A stretch of 64,000 nt of DNA, from assembly GCF_014489635.1 (NCBI RefSeq), contig NZ_CP060828.1, forward strand, positions 5,850,001-5,914,000. The letters are read 5' to 3'. The translations under genes were made by a program, and so were the position numbers. This DNA is from Streptomyces roseirectus. Lineage in GTDB: Bacteria > Actinomycetota > Actinomycetes > Streptomycetales > Streptomycetaceae. This document shows positions 31,560 through 39,284 of this stretch, piece by piece. A model generated the notes under the pieces. That model saw only the letters and a program-made list of their open reading frames with translations. It ran no database searches and was not told the origin of the DNA. Numbering within the stretch: position 1 is the stretch's first letter; each line of letters starts with the position of its first letter.

Positions 31560-32469
31560 GGCCGTACGTCTCCTCAGCCTTCCAGAAGTAGATGAAGCCG
31601 CCGACGCCCGCGAGGAGCGCCCAGCCGATGGCCAGCGGCCAGACGTGCGGCGGGAGCTGGTGCGCGTGGAAGCTGTCGATCAGGGCGTAGCGCATCAGGT
31701 CGATGTAGACCGAGGCCGGGTTGGCCTGGAGCAGGTGGCCGACCCAGGAGGGCCAGTCGTGGTGCTTCCTGACCAGCTGGTCGATGCTCCACATCACCCC
31801 TGAGACGTACATCCACGTCCGCAGCACGAACGGCATGAGCTGCGCGATGTCCGGCGTCTTCGCGCCGAGCCTCGCCATGATCATCGAGACGCCCGCGTTG
31901 AACACGAACTGAAGGGTCAGCGCCGGGAGGACGAGTACCCACGACACCGCCGGCGGCACCCCCATCACCAGCAGGATCACCACCAGCGCCGCCATCGAGA
32001 ACAGCAACTGCTGGAGCTGCTGGAGGCAGAACGAGATCGGCAGCGCCGCGCGCGGGAAGTGCAGCGCCCGCACCAGGCCGAGGTTGCCGGAGATCGCGCG
32101 GGTGCCCGCCAGGATCGAGCTCTGCGTGAACGTCCACACGAACACGCCCGTGACCAGGAACGGGACGTAGTCCGGGACGCCCTTCTTCGTGCCCAGCAGC
32201 ACGCCGAAGATCAGGTAGTACACGGCCGCGTTCAGCAGCGGCGTCATGACCTGCCAGACCTGGCCCAGCTTGGCCTGGCTGTACTGCGCCGTCAGCTTCG
32301 CCGTGGCGAACGCGGTGATGAAGTGCCGGCGCGCCCACAGGTCACGGACGTACTGCGGCAGCGACGGGCGCGCCCCGCTCACCGAGAGGCCGTGGCGCTT
32401 GGCGAGCGCCGCGAGGTCCACGGGGGGTGTGGGGGTGGTTCGGGGCGGTGTGTCGAGTGCCTGGCTCAC
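31552..32469 (-). CDS. TagG-like ABC exporter, permease subunit
   Basis: A 305-residue ABC-2-type permease. A cytoplasmic N-terminus of about 60 residues ends in an amphipathic QYVRDLWARRHFI segment. Six hydrophobic segments follow, with the family motif YSQAKLGQVWQVMTPLLNA just before the first. It forms the membrane channel for the ATPase encoded by the next gene. The GTG at 32469 gives the usual N-terminus; an upstream ATG in the same frame would add 64 residues of poor composition. Upstream lies the repeat array shared with the divergent tetR gene. Confidence 0.88.
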   Translation of the reverse strand: MSQALDTPPRTTPTPPVDLAALAKRHGLSVSGARPSLPQYVRDLWARRHFITAFATAKLTAQYSQAKLGQVWQVMTPLLNAAVYYLIFGVLLGTKKGVPDYVPFLVTGVFVWTFTQSSILAGTRAISGNLGLVRALHFPRAALPISFCLQQLQQLLFSMAALVVILLVMGVPPAVSWVLVLPALTLQFVFNAGVSMIMARLGAKTPDIAQLMPFVLRTWMYVSGVMWSIDQLVRKHHDWPSWVGHLLQANPASVYIDLMRYALIDSFHAHQLPPHVWPLAIGWALLAGVGGFIYFWKAEETYGRG

Positions 32470-32612
32470 ATCCGCTGCTTTCTTTCGGGGGTGGGGGTGC
32501 GCGGCCTTGTTCAGGGCGTCGGTTCGTTCACTGTCGCCGTCGCTGTTGGGGGAACCGCAGGGGGCCGGTGTTTTCTTACGGTTCTTTTGGAGTTCTCTTA
32601 CGACGGGACGGC

Positions 32613-32870
32613 ACCGTATCGTCGCAACGCGAGCGTAGGCCGAGGGGGCGTTGGAACGCAACCGTATCGTCGTGGCGTGGGGGTGGGTGGAGGGGGAGTG
32701 GGGGGCGTCGGGACGGGACGGTAGCGGCGCGGGGACGGGGCCGTTTCGTCGTGTCGTCCGGGGGGTGGCGGGACCGTATCGTCGTGACGGTCGTGGGGCG
32801 GCGGTCGCGGTGTGGTGGGTTGCGTGGCGGTTCGCGTGGCGATTTGCGTAAGGACGGGACCGTTTCGTCG
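32613..32870 (+). repeat. Five dispersed copies of the 12-mer RCCGTWTCGTCG upstream of tetR
   Basis: Copies start at 32613, 32661, 32740, 32773 and 32859, all on the plus strand, at irregular spacing (48, 79, 33 and 86 nt). Four have ACCGT and one has GCCGT. Three carry TATCGTCG and two TTTCGTCG. Most are preceded by a GACGGG-like run. Copy 4 extends into an inverted repeat ACCGT-N9-ACGGT. The last copy sits 22-33 nt before the tetR start. The copies lie between two divergent genes (tagG-like and tetR). They look like regulator-binding half-sites; which protein binds them is not shown by the sequence. Confidence 0.75.
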
Positions 32871-32878
32871 CGACGTTC

Positions 32879-32891
32879 TATGCTGGGGCGC
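32879..32891 (+). promoter_or_regulatory. Probable -10 element of a leaderless tetR transcript
   Basis: TATGCT at 32879-32884 is followed by seven bases and then the tetR ATG. That places the expected transcription start at the A of the start codon. No Shine-Dalgarno precedes the ATG. The nearest repeat copy occupies 32859-32870, in the spacer/-35 region. Confidence 0.5.
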
Positions 32892-33515
32892 ATGACGACG
32901 AACGCCGAGGGTGCCGGAGCGCGGACGCGCCGTAGGGCGCCGGCCGGGGCAGCGGTGCTCCGTGAGGATGTGACGGAGGCCATCAGGGCGGCCGTCTTCG
33001 AGGAGCTGGCGTCCGTCGGCTACGGCCGGATGTCGATCGAGGGCATCGCGCGCCGGGCCGGGGTCGGCAAGACGGCCGTGTACCGGCGCTGGAAGTCGAA
33101 GCTGCACCTGGTCCTGGAGATCGTCTCGGCCGTCGCGGTACAGGGCCTGCCCGTGCCGGACACGGGGAGCCTGGAGGGCGACCTCAGGCTGCTGTACGAG
33201 TTCATGTCGCGCGCGCTGCGCCACCCCGTGGCCTCGCAGATCATCCCCGACCTCCAGGCGGAGGCGGCCCGCAACGCGGAGATGGCCGAGGCCGTGCAGA
33301 AGGCGCTGCGGGACGGCCAGGAGGGCGTCGCGAACAAGATCCTGCTGGCGGCGATGCGGCGCGGCGAGATCGGCAAGGACTTCGACGACGAGCTGGCGCT
33401 CGACCTGGTCTCCGGGCCGACGTACTGGCGCGCGCTGGTGGTGCGCCAGGGCGTCGACAAGACCTATCCGGCGCGGCTCGCGCGGGCGACCGCCGCGGCG
33501 CTCAAGGCGTTGTGA
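32892..33515 (+). CDS. TetR/AcrR-family transcriptional regulator
   Basis: A 207-residue TetR-type repressor. The N-terminal helix-turn-helix covers residues about 25-70 (AIRAAVFEELASVGYGRMS, IEGIARRAGVGKTAVYRRW). The all-alpha ligand-binding domain resembles the TetR_C_11/16 type common in Streptomyces. ATG 32892 is chosen; an ATG four codons earlier is in frame. The mRNA is probably leaderless. The five repeated motifs upstream, the last one inside the presumed promoter, suggest autoregulation and possibly control of the divergent TagG/TagH genes, but this is inference. The stop overlaps the remnant of a response-regulator gene. Confidence 0.9.
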   Translation: MTTNAEGAGARTRRRAPAGAAVLREDVTEAIRAAVFEELASVGYGRMSIEGIARRAGVGKTAVYRRWKSKLHLVLEIVSAVAVQGLPVPDTGSLEGDLRLLYEFMSRALRHPVASQIIPDLQAEAARNAEMAEAVQKALRDGQEGVANKILLAAMRRGEIGKDFDDELALDLVSGPTYWRALVVRQGVDKTYPARLARATAAALKAL

Positions 33516-34040
33516 CGGCCGTGCGGGTCGTGATCGCGGAGGACAACGCCCTGCTGAGGAGGGCATGGTCCTGCTGCTGACGTCCGCGGGCCACGAGGTG
33601 GCGGCCGTCGCCGGGAGCGGCCCGGAGATCGTTCCGGCTCTCCTGGAGCACCGTCCCGACGTCGCCGTCCTGGACGTGCGGATGCCGCCGGACTTCCGTG
33701 ACGAGGCCTGGTGGCCGCGCTGCGGGCGCGCGAGGAGATCCCCGGGCTGCCGGTCCTGGTGCTCTCGCAGTACGTCGAGGAGTCGTACGCCGCCGAGCTC
33801 CTGGGCGGCGGCGCGAGCGGCGTCGGCTACCTGCTGAAGGACCGGGTGGGCCGTGTCGACGAGTTCCTGGACGCCCTGGAGCGCGTCGCCGCCGGGGGCA
33901 CCGCGCTCGACCCGGAGGTCGTCACCGAGCGGGCGGTCAGCAAGCACATCGGGAACGTGTTCCTGAAGCTGGGACTGCCGCCGAGCGACAGCGGGCACCG
34001 GAGGGTGCTCGCGGTGCTGGCGTATCTGAACAACGCGTGA
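33512..34040 (+). pseudogene. Decayed LuxR/NarL-type response regulator gene
   Basis: Reading through two frame breaks gives VRVVIAEDNALLR, then MVLLLTSAGHEVAAV...DVAVLDVRMPPDF, then EEIPGLPVLVLSQYVEESYAAELL...GYLLKDRVGRVDEFLDAL, ending in an intact HTH tail VSKHIGNVFLKLGLP. The first break (near 33560) and the second (near 33705) each look like loss of one G from a GGG run. In addition, about 40 codons are missing between DPEVVTE and ERAVSK, which removes the first half of the LuxR helix-turn-helix. GTG 33512 overlaps the tetR stop by 4 nt (GTGA). No histidine kinase partner remains. The gene cannot give a working DNA-binding regulator. Confidence 0.85.
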
Positions 34041-34110
34041 GGGGCCGGCGGGGGCGCGCAGGCGCGATGAGCCTCTGCTCGCGCGCCCGCGCCCGCGTGC
34101 CTCCCCGCGT

Positions 34111-34707
34111 TCATCCCGGGTAGGGCGCCGCCGCCCGAGCCGTCCGCAGCGCCCGCGCCCACCACGCCAACTGGTCGAGCAGGACCTTCGCGTACCCGCC
34201 CGCCTGGGGGTCGGCGGGGCTGCCGTCCGCCCACGCGGTGAAGTAGTTCGGGAACGCCAGGCCGTCGCGAACGGTCACCGCGTGCAGCTCGGTCAGGACG
34301 TTCTCCAGGTGCAGCACGGCGTGCCGCCCGCCCGCCGCGCCGCCGTAGCTGACGAAGGCGACCGGCTTGGCCGCCCACTGCGTGAAGTGCCAGTCGATCG
34401 CGGCCTTCAGGGCGGCCGGGTAGCTGTGGTTGTACTCGGGGGTGACGACGGCGAACGCGTCCGCGCGGTCGAGCGCGGCGGTCAGTGCGGCCATCCCGGC
34501 GGGCCGGGGGTAGTCGTCCCCGGCGTGCTTCGGGGACGCGGCCGGCAGCTCCAGCGGGAGGTCCACGTCGGCGAGATCGACGACCTTGACGTCGAACCCG
34601 CCGTGCAGACGGGCCTGCCGCGCCGTCCAGGAGGCGACGACGGGACCGAACCGGCCCTCCCGGACGCTGCCGACGACGATGACGAGCCTGGGCTTGGTGT
34701 TGTCCAT
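34111..34707 (-). CDS. NADPH-dependent FMN reductase family protein
   Basis: A 198-residue flavodoxin-like NAD(P)H:FMN oxidoreductase. The FMN phosphate-binding loop is GSVREGRFGPVVASW at residues about 13-27. The family motif TPEYNHSYPAALKAAIDW and the glycine-rich SYGGAAGGRHAVLHL segment follow. Such enzymes reduce free flavin, quinones or azo compounds. The ATG at 34707 begins a normal-length protein. The gene is divergent from an XRE-type regulator with 102 nt between starts, a common pairing in Streptomyces, so that regulator probably controls it. Confidence 0.9.
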   Translation of the reverse strand: MDNTKPRLVIVVGSVREGRFGPVVASWTARQARLHGGFDVKVVDLADVDLPLELPAASPKHAGDDYPRPAGMAALTAALDRADAFAVVTPEYNHSYPAALKAAIDWHFTQWAAKPVAFVSYGGAAGGRHAVLHLENVLTELHAVTVRDGLAFPNYFTAWADGSPADPQAGGYAKVLLDQLAWWARALRTARAAAPYPG

Positions 34708-34809
34708 GCCGCCCACCCTCGGCGCGCGGGCGCCTGCCTGCCAGACCGGCTTGAGGCTGGCCCCCGCAGGGCCACGCTGAGGGCGCCGGGGCGGTCGTAT
34801 CCTCGCGGC

Positions 34810-35658
34810 ATGGGGACACCGCTGGGGGACTTCGTCAGGGCCAGGAGGGACGCCGTCCAGCCGGGCGAGCTGGGGCTGCCGGAGCGGGGCAGGCGCCGCT
34901 CGCCGGGGCTGCGCCGCTCGGACCTCGCCGCGCGGGCCGGCGTCAGCGTCGAGTACCTGACCCGCCTTGAGCAGGGCCGCGACCGCAACCCGTCGCCCGC
35001 CGTGGTGAACGCCCTCGCGGACGCCCTCCGCCTCGACCGCGCGGAACGCGCTCACCTGCGCTACCTGACGAAGATCACCGCCGGCACGTGCCCCTCGCAC
35101 CCGCAGCCCGCCCCCGCGCCCCGCGAGGTCCGCCCGGCCGTCCTCGCGACCCTGCGCCTCCTGGAGCCCGGCGTCGCGATGGTCACCAACCGCCTGGGCG
35201 ACGTCCTCGCGCACACGCCCGCCTTCGCCGCCCTGACCGCCGGAACCGGCCTCCTGGACGCCGACGCCCCCAACCTCACCCGCTACGTCTTCACCGACCC
35301 CCGCGCGCGTGCCCTCTTCCCCGACTGGGACGACGTCGCCGACGAGCAGGCGTTCGACCTCTGGCTCGGCCCCTCCGCCTCGGCCTTCGCCTGGTCCACC
35401 GAGACCCTCGTCCCCGACGCCGGCGAGGCCCTGGCCGGCCGCCTCGACCGCCACGTCGTCCCCCACCGAGGCCCCCTCCACCTCGCCCACCCCTCCGGCC
35501 CCACCCTCCGCCTCACCCGCCAGACCCTCGAACTCCCCGACGACGCCCAGCAACTGGTCGTCTTCCTCCCGGCGGACGAGCCGACGGAACGCGCCCTGGC
35601 GGATCTGCTCCACAAGGCCGGGCAGCAACCGGAGAGGCGCCTGCGCGCGATCTCGTAG
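34810..35658 (+). CDS. XRE-family regulator with MmyB-like ligand-binding domain
   Basis: A 282-residue regulator. The N-terminal helix-turn-helix (residues about 8-75) contains GLRRSDLAARAGVSVEYLTRLEQGRD. The C-terminal region (about 100-280) is of the MmyB type (MVTNRLGDVLAHTPAFAAL, LTRQTLELPDDAQQLVVF), thought to bind a small hydrophobic ligand. Regulators of this kind usually lie divergent from a reductase or dehydrogenase gene that they control, as here with the FMN reductase. ATG 34810 gives the standard start MGTPLGDFVRARRD. Confidence 0.9.
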   Translation: MGTPLGDFVRARRDAVQPGELGLPERGRRRSPGLRRSDLAARAGVSVEYLTRLEQGRDRNPSPAVVNALADALRLDRAERAHLRYLTKITAGTCPSHPQPAPAPREVRPAVLATLRLLEPGVAMVTNRLGDVLAHTPAFAALTAGTGLLDADAPNLTRYVFTDPRARALFPDWDDVADEQAFDLWLGPSASAFAWSTETLVPDAGEALAGRLDRHVVPHRGPLHLAHPSGPTLRLTRQTLELPDDAQQLVVFLPADEPTERALADLLHKAGQQPERRLRAIS

Positions 35659-35861
35659 GGCTCGGCGGGAACGCGGGCACGGAGCGGGACCGTCGGCGGG
35701 GCCACGCGCCAGGGCGACGGGCGGGCCCCCGGGACGGCGAGGAGACCCCCGACGACGCCGAGAAGGCCCACTCCGCAGGGAAGGCCACCCACGCCGCAGA
35801 GATGCCCTCTCACGACGGCACACGGGCCCTCCACCCCCGCACGAAGTTCCCGCACGCCCCT

Positions 35862-36854
35862 TCACACCGCCCCCTCCTGAAGCCCTCGCGCCGCCAACCG
35901 CCCCGCCAGCTCCACGAGTTCACCCGCCCTCAGCACCCGCCCCCCGAATCCCGGCAACGGCACGTGCAGCGCGCGCACCCACCGCTCCGGTATCCCCGCC
36001 ACCCCGTACACGGCGCCCGCGAGCGCGCCGGTGACGGCCGCCACGGTGTCCGTGTCGCCGCCCAGGTCGATCGCGGCCCGCAGGGCGTCCTCGAACGAAC
36101 CGGTGGTCCGCAGCGCCCACACGGCGGAGCCGAGGCAGGGCCAGACGGCGCCGTTGAACTCGGTCGCCAGGTCGGGGTGCCAGCCGGGGTCCAGGACGAC
36201 GGCGTACCGCGCGCGGTGACCGGCGTCCAGGAGCGCGACGGTCTCCGGCACGGCGGCCAGGGGGTCGTGCCCGGTGAGGGCGACCCGGATCAGCTCGTGC
36301 AGGGCGGCGGTGCCCTCCTCGGCCGCGCGGTCCCCGTGAGTCAGCGCGGCGAGCCCGCGTCCGACGTCGAGGGTGGCCGCCCGGCCCCGGCCGGCGAAGT
36401 ACACCGCCGAGGTCGCCGCCCGCATCAGCGCACCGTTCCCGGCGGCCCGCTGACTGACCTGGAAGTGCAGCGCGGCAGCGGTGTCCCACGGGTCCCCGCC
36501 GGTCAGGACCGCCTCCGTCTGGAGGCCGATGTCCTTGGGGTCGCCCGCCGCCCACCGCCGGAACCGCCGGAACACGTCCGCGGGGTCGAACCCGTCGCAC
36601 TCCAGCAGCGACTCCCCGACAAGGACGGCCATCTGCGTGTCGTCGGTGGCCTCACCCGGGTCCCAGCCCCCGCCGCCGCACATCTCCACGGCCCGGACGC
36701 CCGGCGGGAAGCGCGCGGAGAAGGCTCCCTCCGGGCCGAACTCGAAGGGGGCGCCCAGGGCGTCGCCGACGGCCGAGCCGAGGACGGCGCCGGTGGCGCG
36801 GGAGAGGCGGTAGGGCGTGCTGGAGCCCGCCGTCGTGTCCGGTGCCGGCATCAT
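35862..36854 (-). CDS. ADP-ribosylglycohydrolase family protein
   Basis: A 330-residue member of the DraG/ARH family, which removes ADP-ribose from proteins or other acceptors using a di-magnesium centre. The metal-binding segments are visible: GSAVGDALGAPFEFG near residue 26, EATDDTQMAVLVGESLLE near residue 70, and DLGGDTDTVAAVTGALAGA near residue 255. The length is standard. Two ATGs lie in tandem at the start, behind a G-rich ribosome site (cggggggac). It lies 50 nt downstream of galE on the same strand and may be co-transcribed with it. No ADP-ribosyltransferase gene is visible nearby. Confidence 0.92.
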   Translation of the reverse strand: MMPAPDTTAGSSTPYRLSRATGAVLGSAVGDALGAPFEFGPEGAFSARFPPGVRAVEMCGGGGWDPGEATDDTQMAVLVGESLLECDGFDPADVFRRFRRWAAGDPKDIGLQTEAVLTGGDPWDTAAALHFQVSQRAAGNGALMRAATSAVYFAGRGRAATLDVGRGLAALTHGDRAAEEGTAALHELIRVALTGHDPLAAVPETVALLDAGHRARYAVVLDPGWHPDLATEFNGAVWPCLGSAVWALRTTGSFEDALRAAIDLGGDTDTVAAVTGALAGAVYGVAGIPERWVRALHVPLPGFGGRVLRAGELVELAGRLAARGLQEGAV

Positions 36855-36904
36855 GTCCCCCCGTTCTTCCCGCCGTTCTGTCCCCGCCCGGTCCGGCAGG
36901 GGGC

Positions 36905-37885
36905 TTACTGCCGTGCCGTCTCCGGGTGCAGGCGCACCCAGCCCTCCCAGGCGGACGTGATCATCTCCTGGACGTCGTGCTTGGCCTGCCAGCCCAGTTC
37001 GGCGCAGACGCGTTCGGCGGAGGCGACGACGCTCGGGGGGTCGCCGGCCCGGCGGGGGAGGACGGTGGGGGGCAGGTGGTGGCCGGTGACGGCGGAGATG
37101 CGGTCGATCATCTCGCGGACGGAGACGCCCTCGCCGCGGCCGATGTTGAGGGTCAGGGTGCGCCCGGGGGACGCCTGGAGGGCGCGGGCCGTCGCGACGT
37201 GGGCGTCCGCGAGGTCGACGACGTGGATGTAGTCGCGCACGCACGTGCCGTCCGGCGTGGGGTAGTCGGCGCCGAAGACGCGCGGGGGCTCACCGACGGT
37301 GAGGCGTTCGAAGACCATGGGCACCAGGTTGAACACGCCGGTGTCGGCGAGGGCGGGCTCGGCCGCGCCCGCGACGTTGAAGTAGCGCAGGCAGGCCGTC
37401 GACAGGCCCGTCGCCCGCGCGGTCGCGTTCACCAGCCACTCGCCCGCCAGCTTCGTCTCCCCGTAGGGCGACATCGGCAGGCAGGGCGTCTCCTCGGTGA
37501 CCAGATCGACGTCGGGCATGCCGTAGACGGCCGCCGAGGAGGAGAAGACGAAGGACGCGACGCCCGCCTTCGTCACCTGCTCCAGCAGGACGCGCAGCCC
37601 CTCCACGTTCTCCCGGTAGTAGTGCAGCGGGCGCTCCACCGACTCGCCGACCTGCTTCTTCGCCGCCAGGTGCACCACGCCCGTCACACCGTGCCCCGCG
37701 AGCACGTCCGCCAGCCGCCCGGCGTCCAGCACCGACCCCTCCACCAGCGGGACGTCGGCCGGGAGCCGCCCGGCGATGCCCGACGACAGGTCGTCGTACA
37801 CCACCGTCCGCTCGCCCGCCTCGGTCATCGCCCGGACGACGTGCGCCCCGATGTACCCGGCGCCCCCTGTGATCAGCCACGTCAT
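36905..37885 (-). CDS. galE: UDP-glucose 4-epimerase
   Basis: A 326-residue short-chain dehydrogenase-like epimerase interconverting UDP-glucose and UDP-galactose. The NAD-binding motif GGAGYIG is at residues 7-13. The catalytic Ser lies in FSSSAAVYG (115-121) and the catalytic YxxxK is Tyr141/Lys145 in SPYGETK. The substrate-binding segment with FNVAGA is present and the length is normal. In this setting, next to membrane glycosyltransferases and wall-polymer genes, it probably supplies UDP-galactose for a surface polymer and not for galactose catabolism (no galT or galK is near). It is 41 nt downstream of the GT87-like gene. Confidence 0.93.
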   Translation of the reverse strand: MTWLITGGAGYIGAHVVRAMTEAGERTVVYDDLSSGIAGRLPADVPLVEGSVLDAGRLADVLAGHGVTGVVHLAAKKQVGESVERPLHYYRENVEGLRVLLEQVTKAGVASFVFSSSAAVYGMPDVDLVTEETPCLPMSPYGETKLAGEWLVNATARATGLSTACLRYFNVAGAAEPALADTGVFNLVPMVFERLTVGEPPRVFGADYPTPDGTCVRDYIHVVDLADAHVATARALQASPGRTLTLNIGRGEGVSVREMIDRISAVTGHHLPPTVLPRRAGDPPSVVASAERVCAELGWQAKHDVQEMITSAWEGWVRLHPETARQ

Positions 37886-37926
37886 GTACGGCCCTTCCCC
37901 TCCACGTACCGGCTTGCTCACCCCAG

Positions 37927-39201
37927 TCAAGCAGGCGCCGGCTCCCGGCGCCGAGCCTGTGGATAACTCTCCGTGCCGCTCTCGCCGCGGCCCGTGGTCG
38001 CGCGCCACAGGCGGACGAAGGACCACACCGCGGCCGACAGCAGCAGGCCGTTGCGCAGCAGCATCAGGAAGCAGCCGGTCCAGGAGCAGGAGACGAGCGT
38101 GGAGTACATCCCCGGGTACACGACCGCGCTGACCGCCGTCGCCGCCAGCACCAGCGCGGTGACGGGCCGCTGCACGGTGTGCCGCGAGGTCAGGCACACC
38201 GCCGAGAGCCCGACCAGCCAGATCATGTACTGCGGGCTGATGACCCTGCTGGTGACCGTGAACAGCAGGACGGCGCACAGGGCGGCGTCGAACGGCGTGG
38301 CCGACGTGAACCGGCGGGCGCGCAGACGCCACAGCAGGAGCAGACCGAAGGCGACGGCGGTCAGCGCCAGACAGGCGTCGGCGACCGCGCCGACGTGCGG
38401 GCCGACGAACTCTATGGCGCCGTACTGGTAGCGGACCACCCCCGGCCAGCCCGCGTGCGTGGCGAACAGCAGGACCGTGCCGCCCAGCGACTCGATCTGC
38501 ACACCCCGGCCGCCCTGTTCCCGCAGGAACGAGAACGGGTGGTCGAAGGCGGCCGTCAGGAGCGCGAGAACGGTGACCGCCGTGACGGCCGCCCCCGCCC
38601 ACGCCGCGCGCGTGGGACGCCCCTTCGGCGCCCCCAGGAGCAGCAGCGCCGGCCACACCTTCACCAGCGCCCCCAGCGCGGCGAAAACGCCCCCCACGCG
38701 CGGGCGGCGCGCCATGGCCACCAGGGAGACCACGGCCAGGGCGGTGACCTGCACGTCGTAGCGGGCCAGCGGGATGTGCAGCAGGAGCGGCAGACCGCAC
38801 ACCCACAGGGCGGCGCCCGCCAGCGAACGCCCTGGGGCGAGGCCCGCGCGCGCGAGGACGGCCGTCGTCACCGCGTCGGACAGGAGGGTGAGGACGACGA
38901 ACGCCTGGAAGTACGTCAGGAACGGCAGCAGCGCGGGCGAGAGCATCACGGCTCCGGCGCCGGGCGGGTACTGCCACAGGGTGTCGTGGGTGGGGAACGT
39001 GCCGTGGACGAGGACGAGGTACCAGTCGTGGTAGAGCCGCCACACCTCACTGCCGACGCCGCTCCGGCCGAGCCAGGGGGAGCCGCTGTGGGTGAGCAGC
39101 CAGAGCATCGACGCGCGCGTGACGAGCCAGCCGGCGCCGAGAGCGAGCAGGCGGTGACGTTTCTTCACACCGCTCCGAAGGCGGGTGGAAGGGGTGGTCA
39201 T
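37927..39201 (-). CDS. GT87-like polyprenol-phosphate-mannose-dependent glycosyltransferase
   Basis: A 424-residue polytopic membrane protein with about ten hydrophobic segments. It resembles the GT87 family (DUF2029): an early extracytoplasmic DWYLVLVHGTFPTHDTLWQYPPG loop, then PLLLHIPLARYDVQ, and SRVISPQYMIWLVGL near the end. GT87 enzymes transfer mannose or related sugars from polyprenol phosphate on the outer face of the membrane. The ATG at 39201 has no Shine-Dalgarno; TACGAT lies seven bases upstream and may be a -10 element of a leaderless transcript. It is divergent from a GT39-like gene, with 83 nt between starts, and is followed by galE. Confidence 0.82.
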   Translation of the reverse strand: MTTPSTRLRSGVKKRHRLLALGAGWLVTRASMLWLLTHSGSPWLGRSGVGSEVWRLYHDWYLVLVHGTFPTHDTLWQYPPGAGAVMLSPALLPFLTYFQAFVVLTLLSDAVTTAVLARAGLAPGRSLAGAALWVCGLPLLLHIPLARYDVQVTALAVVSLVAMARRPRVGGVFAALGALVKVWPALLLLGAPKGRPTRAAWAGAAVTAVTVLALLTAAFDHPFSFLREQGGRGVQIESLGGTVLLFATHAGWPGVVRYQYGAIEFVGPHVGAVADACLALTAVAFGLLLLWRLRARRFTSATPFDAALCAVLLFTVTSRVISPQYMIWLVGLSAVCLTSRHTVQRPVTALVLAATAVSAVVYPGMYSTLVSCSWTGCFLMLLRNGLLLSAAVWSFVRLWRATTGRGESGTESYPQARRREPAPA

Positions 39202-39284
39202 TTGCCGGATCGTAAGCGGGACGTATCCGTTTGCTGCGCCAATGGACACCTAGAAGACAGTGAATCCCCGGTAAGACCCCTCCT

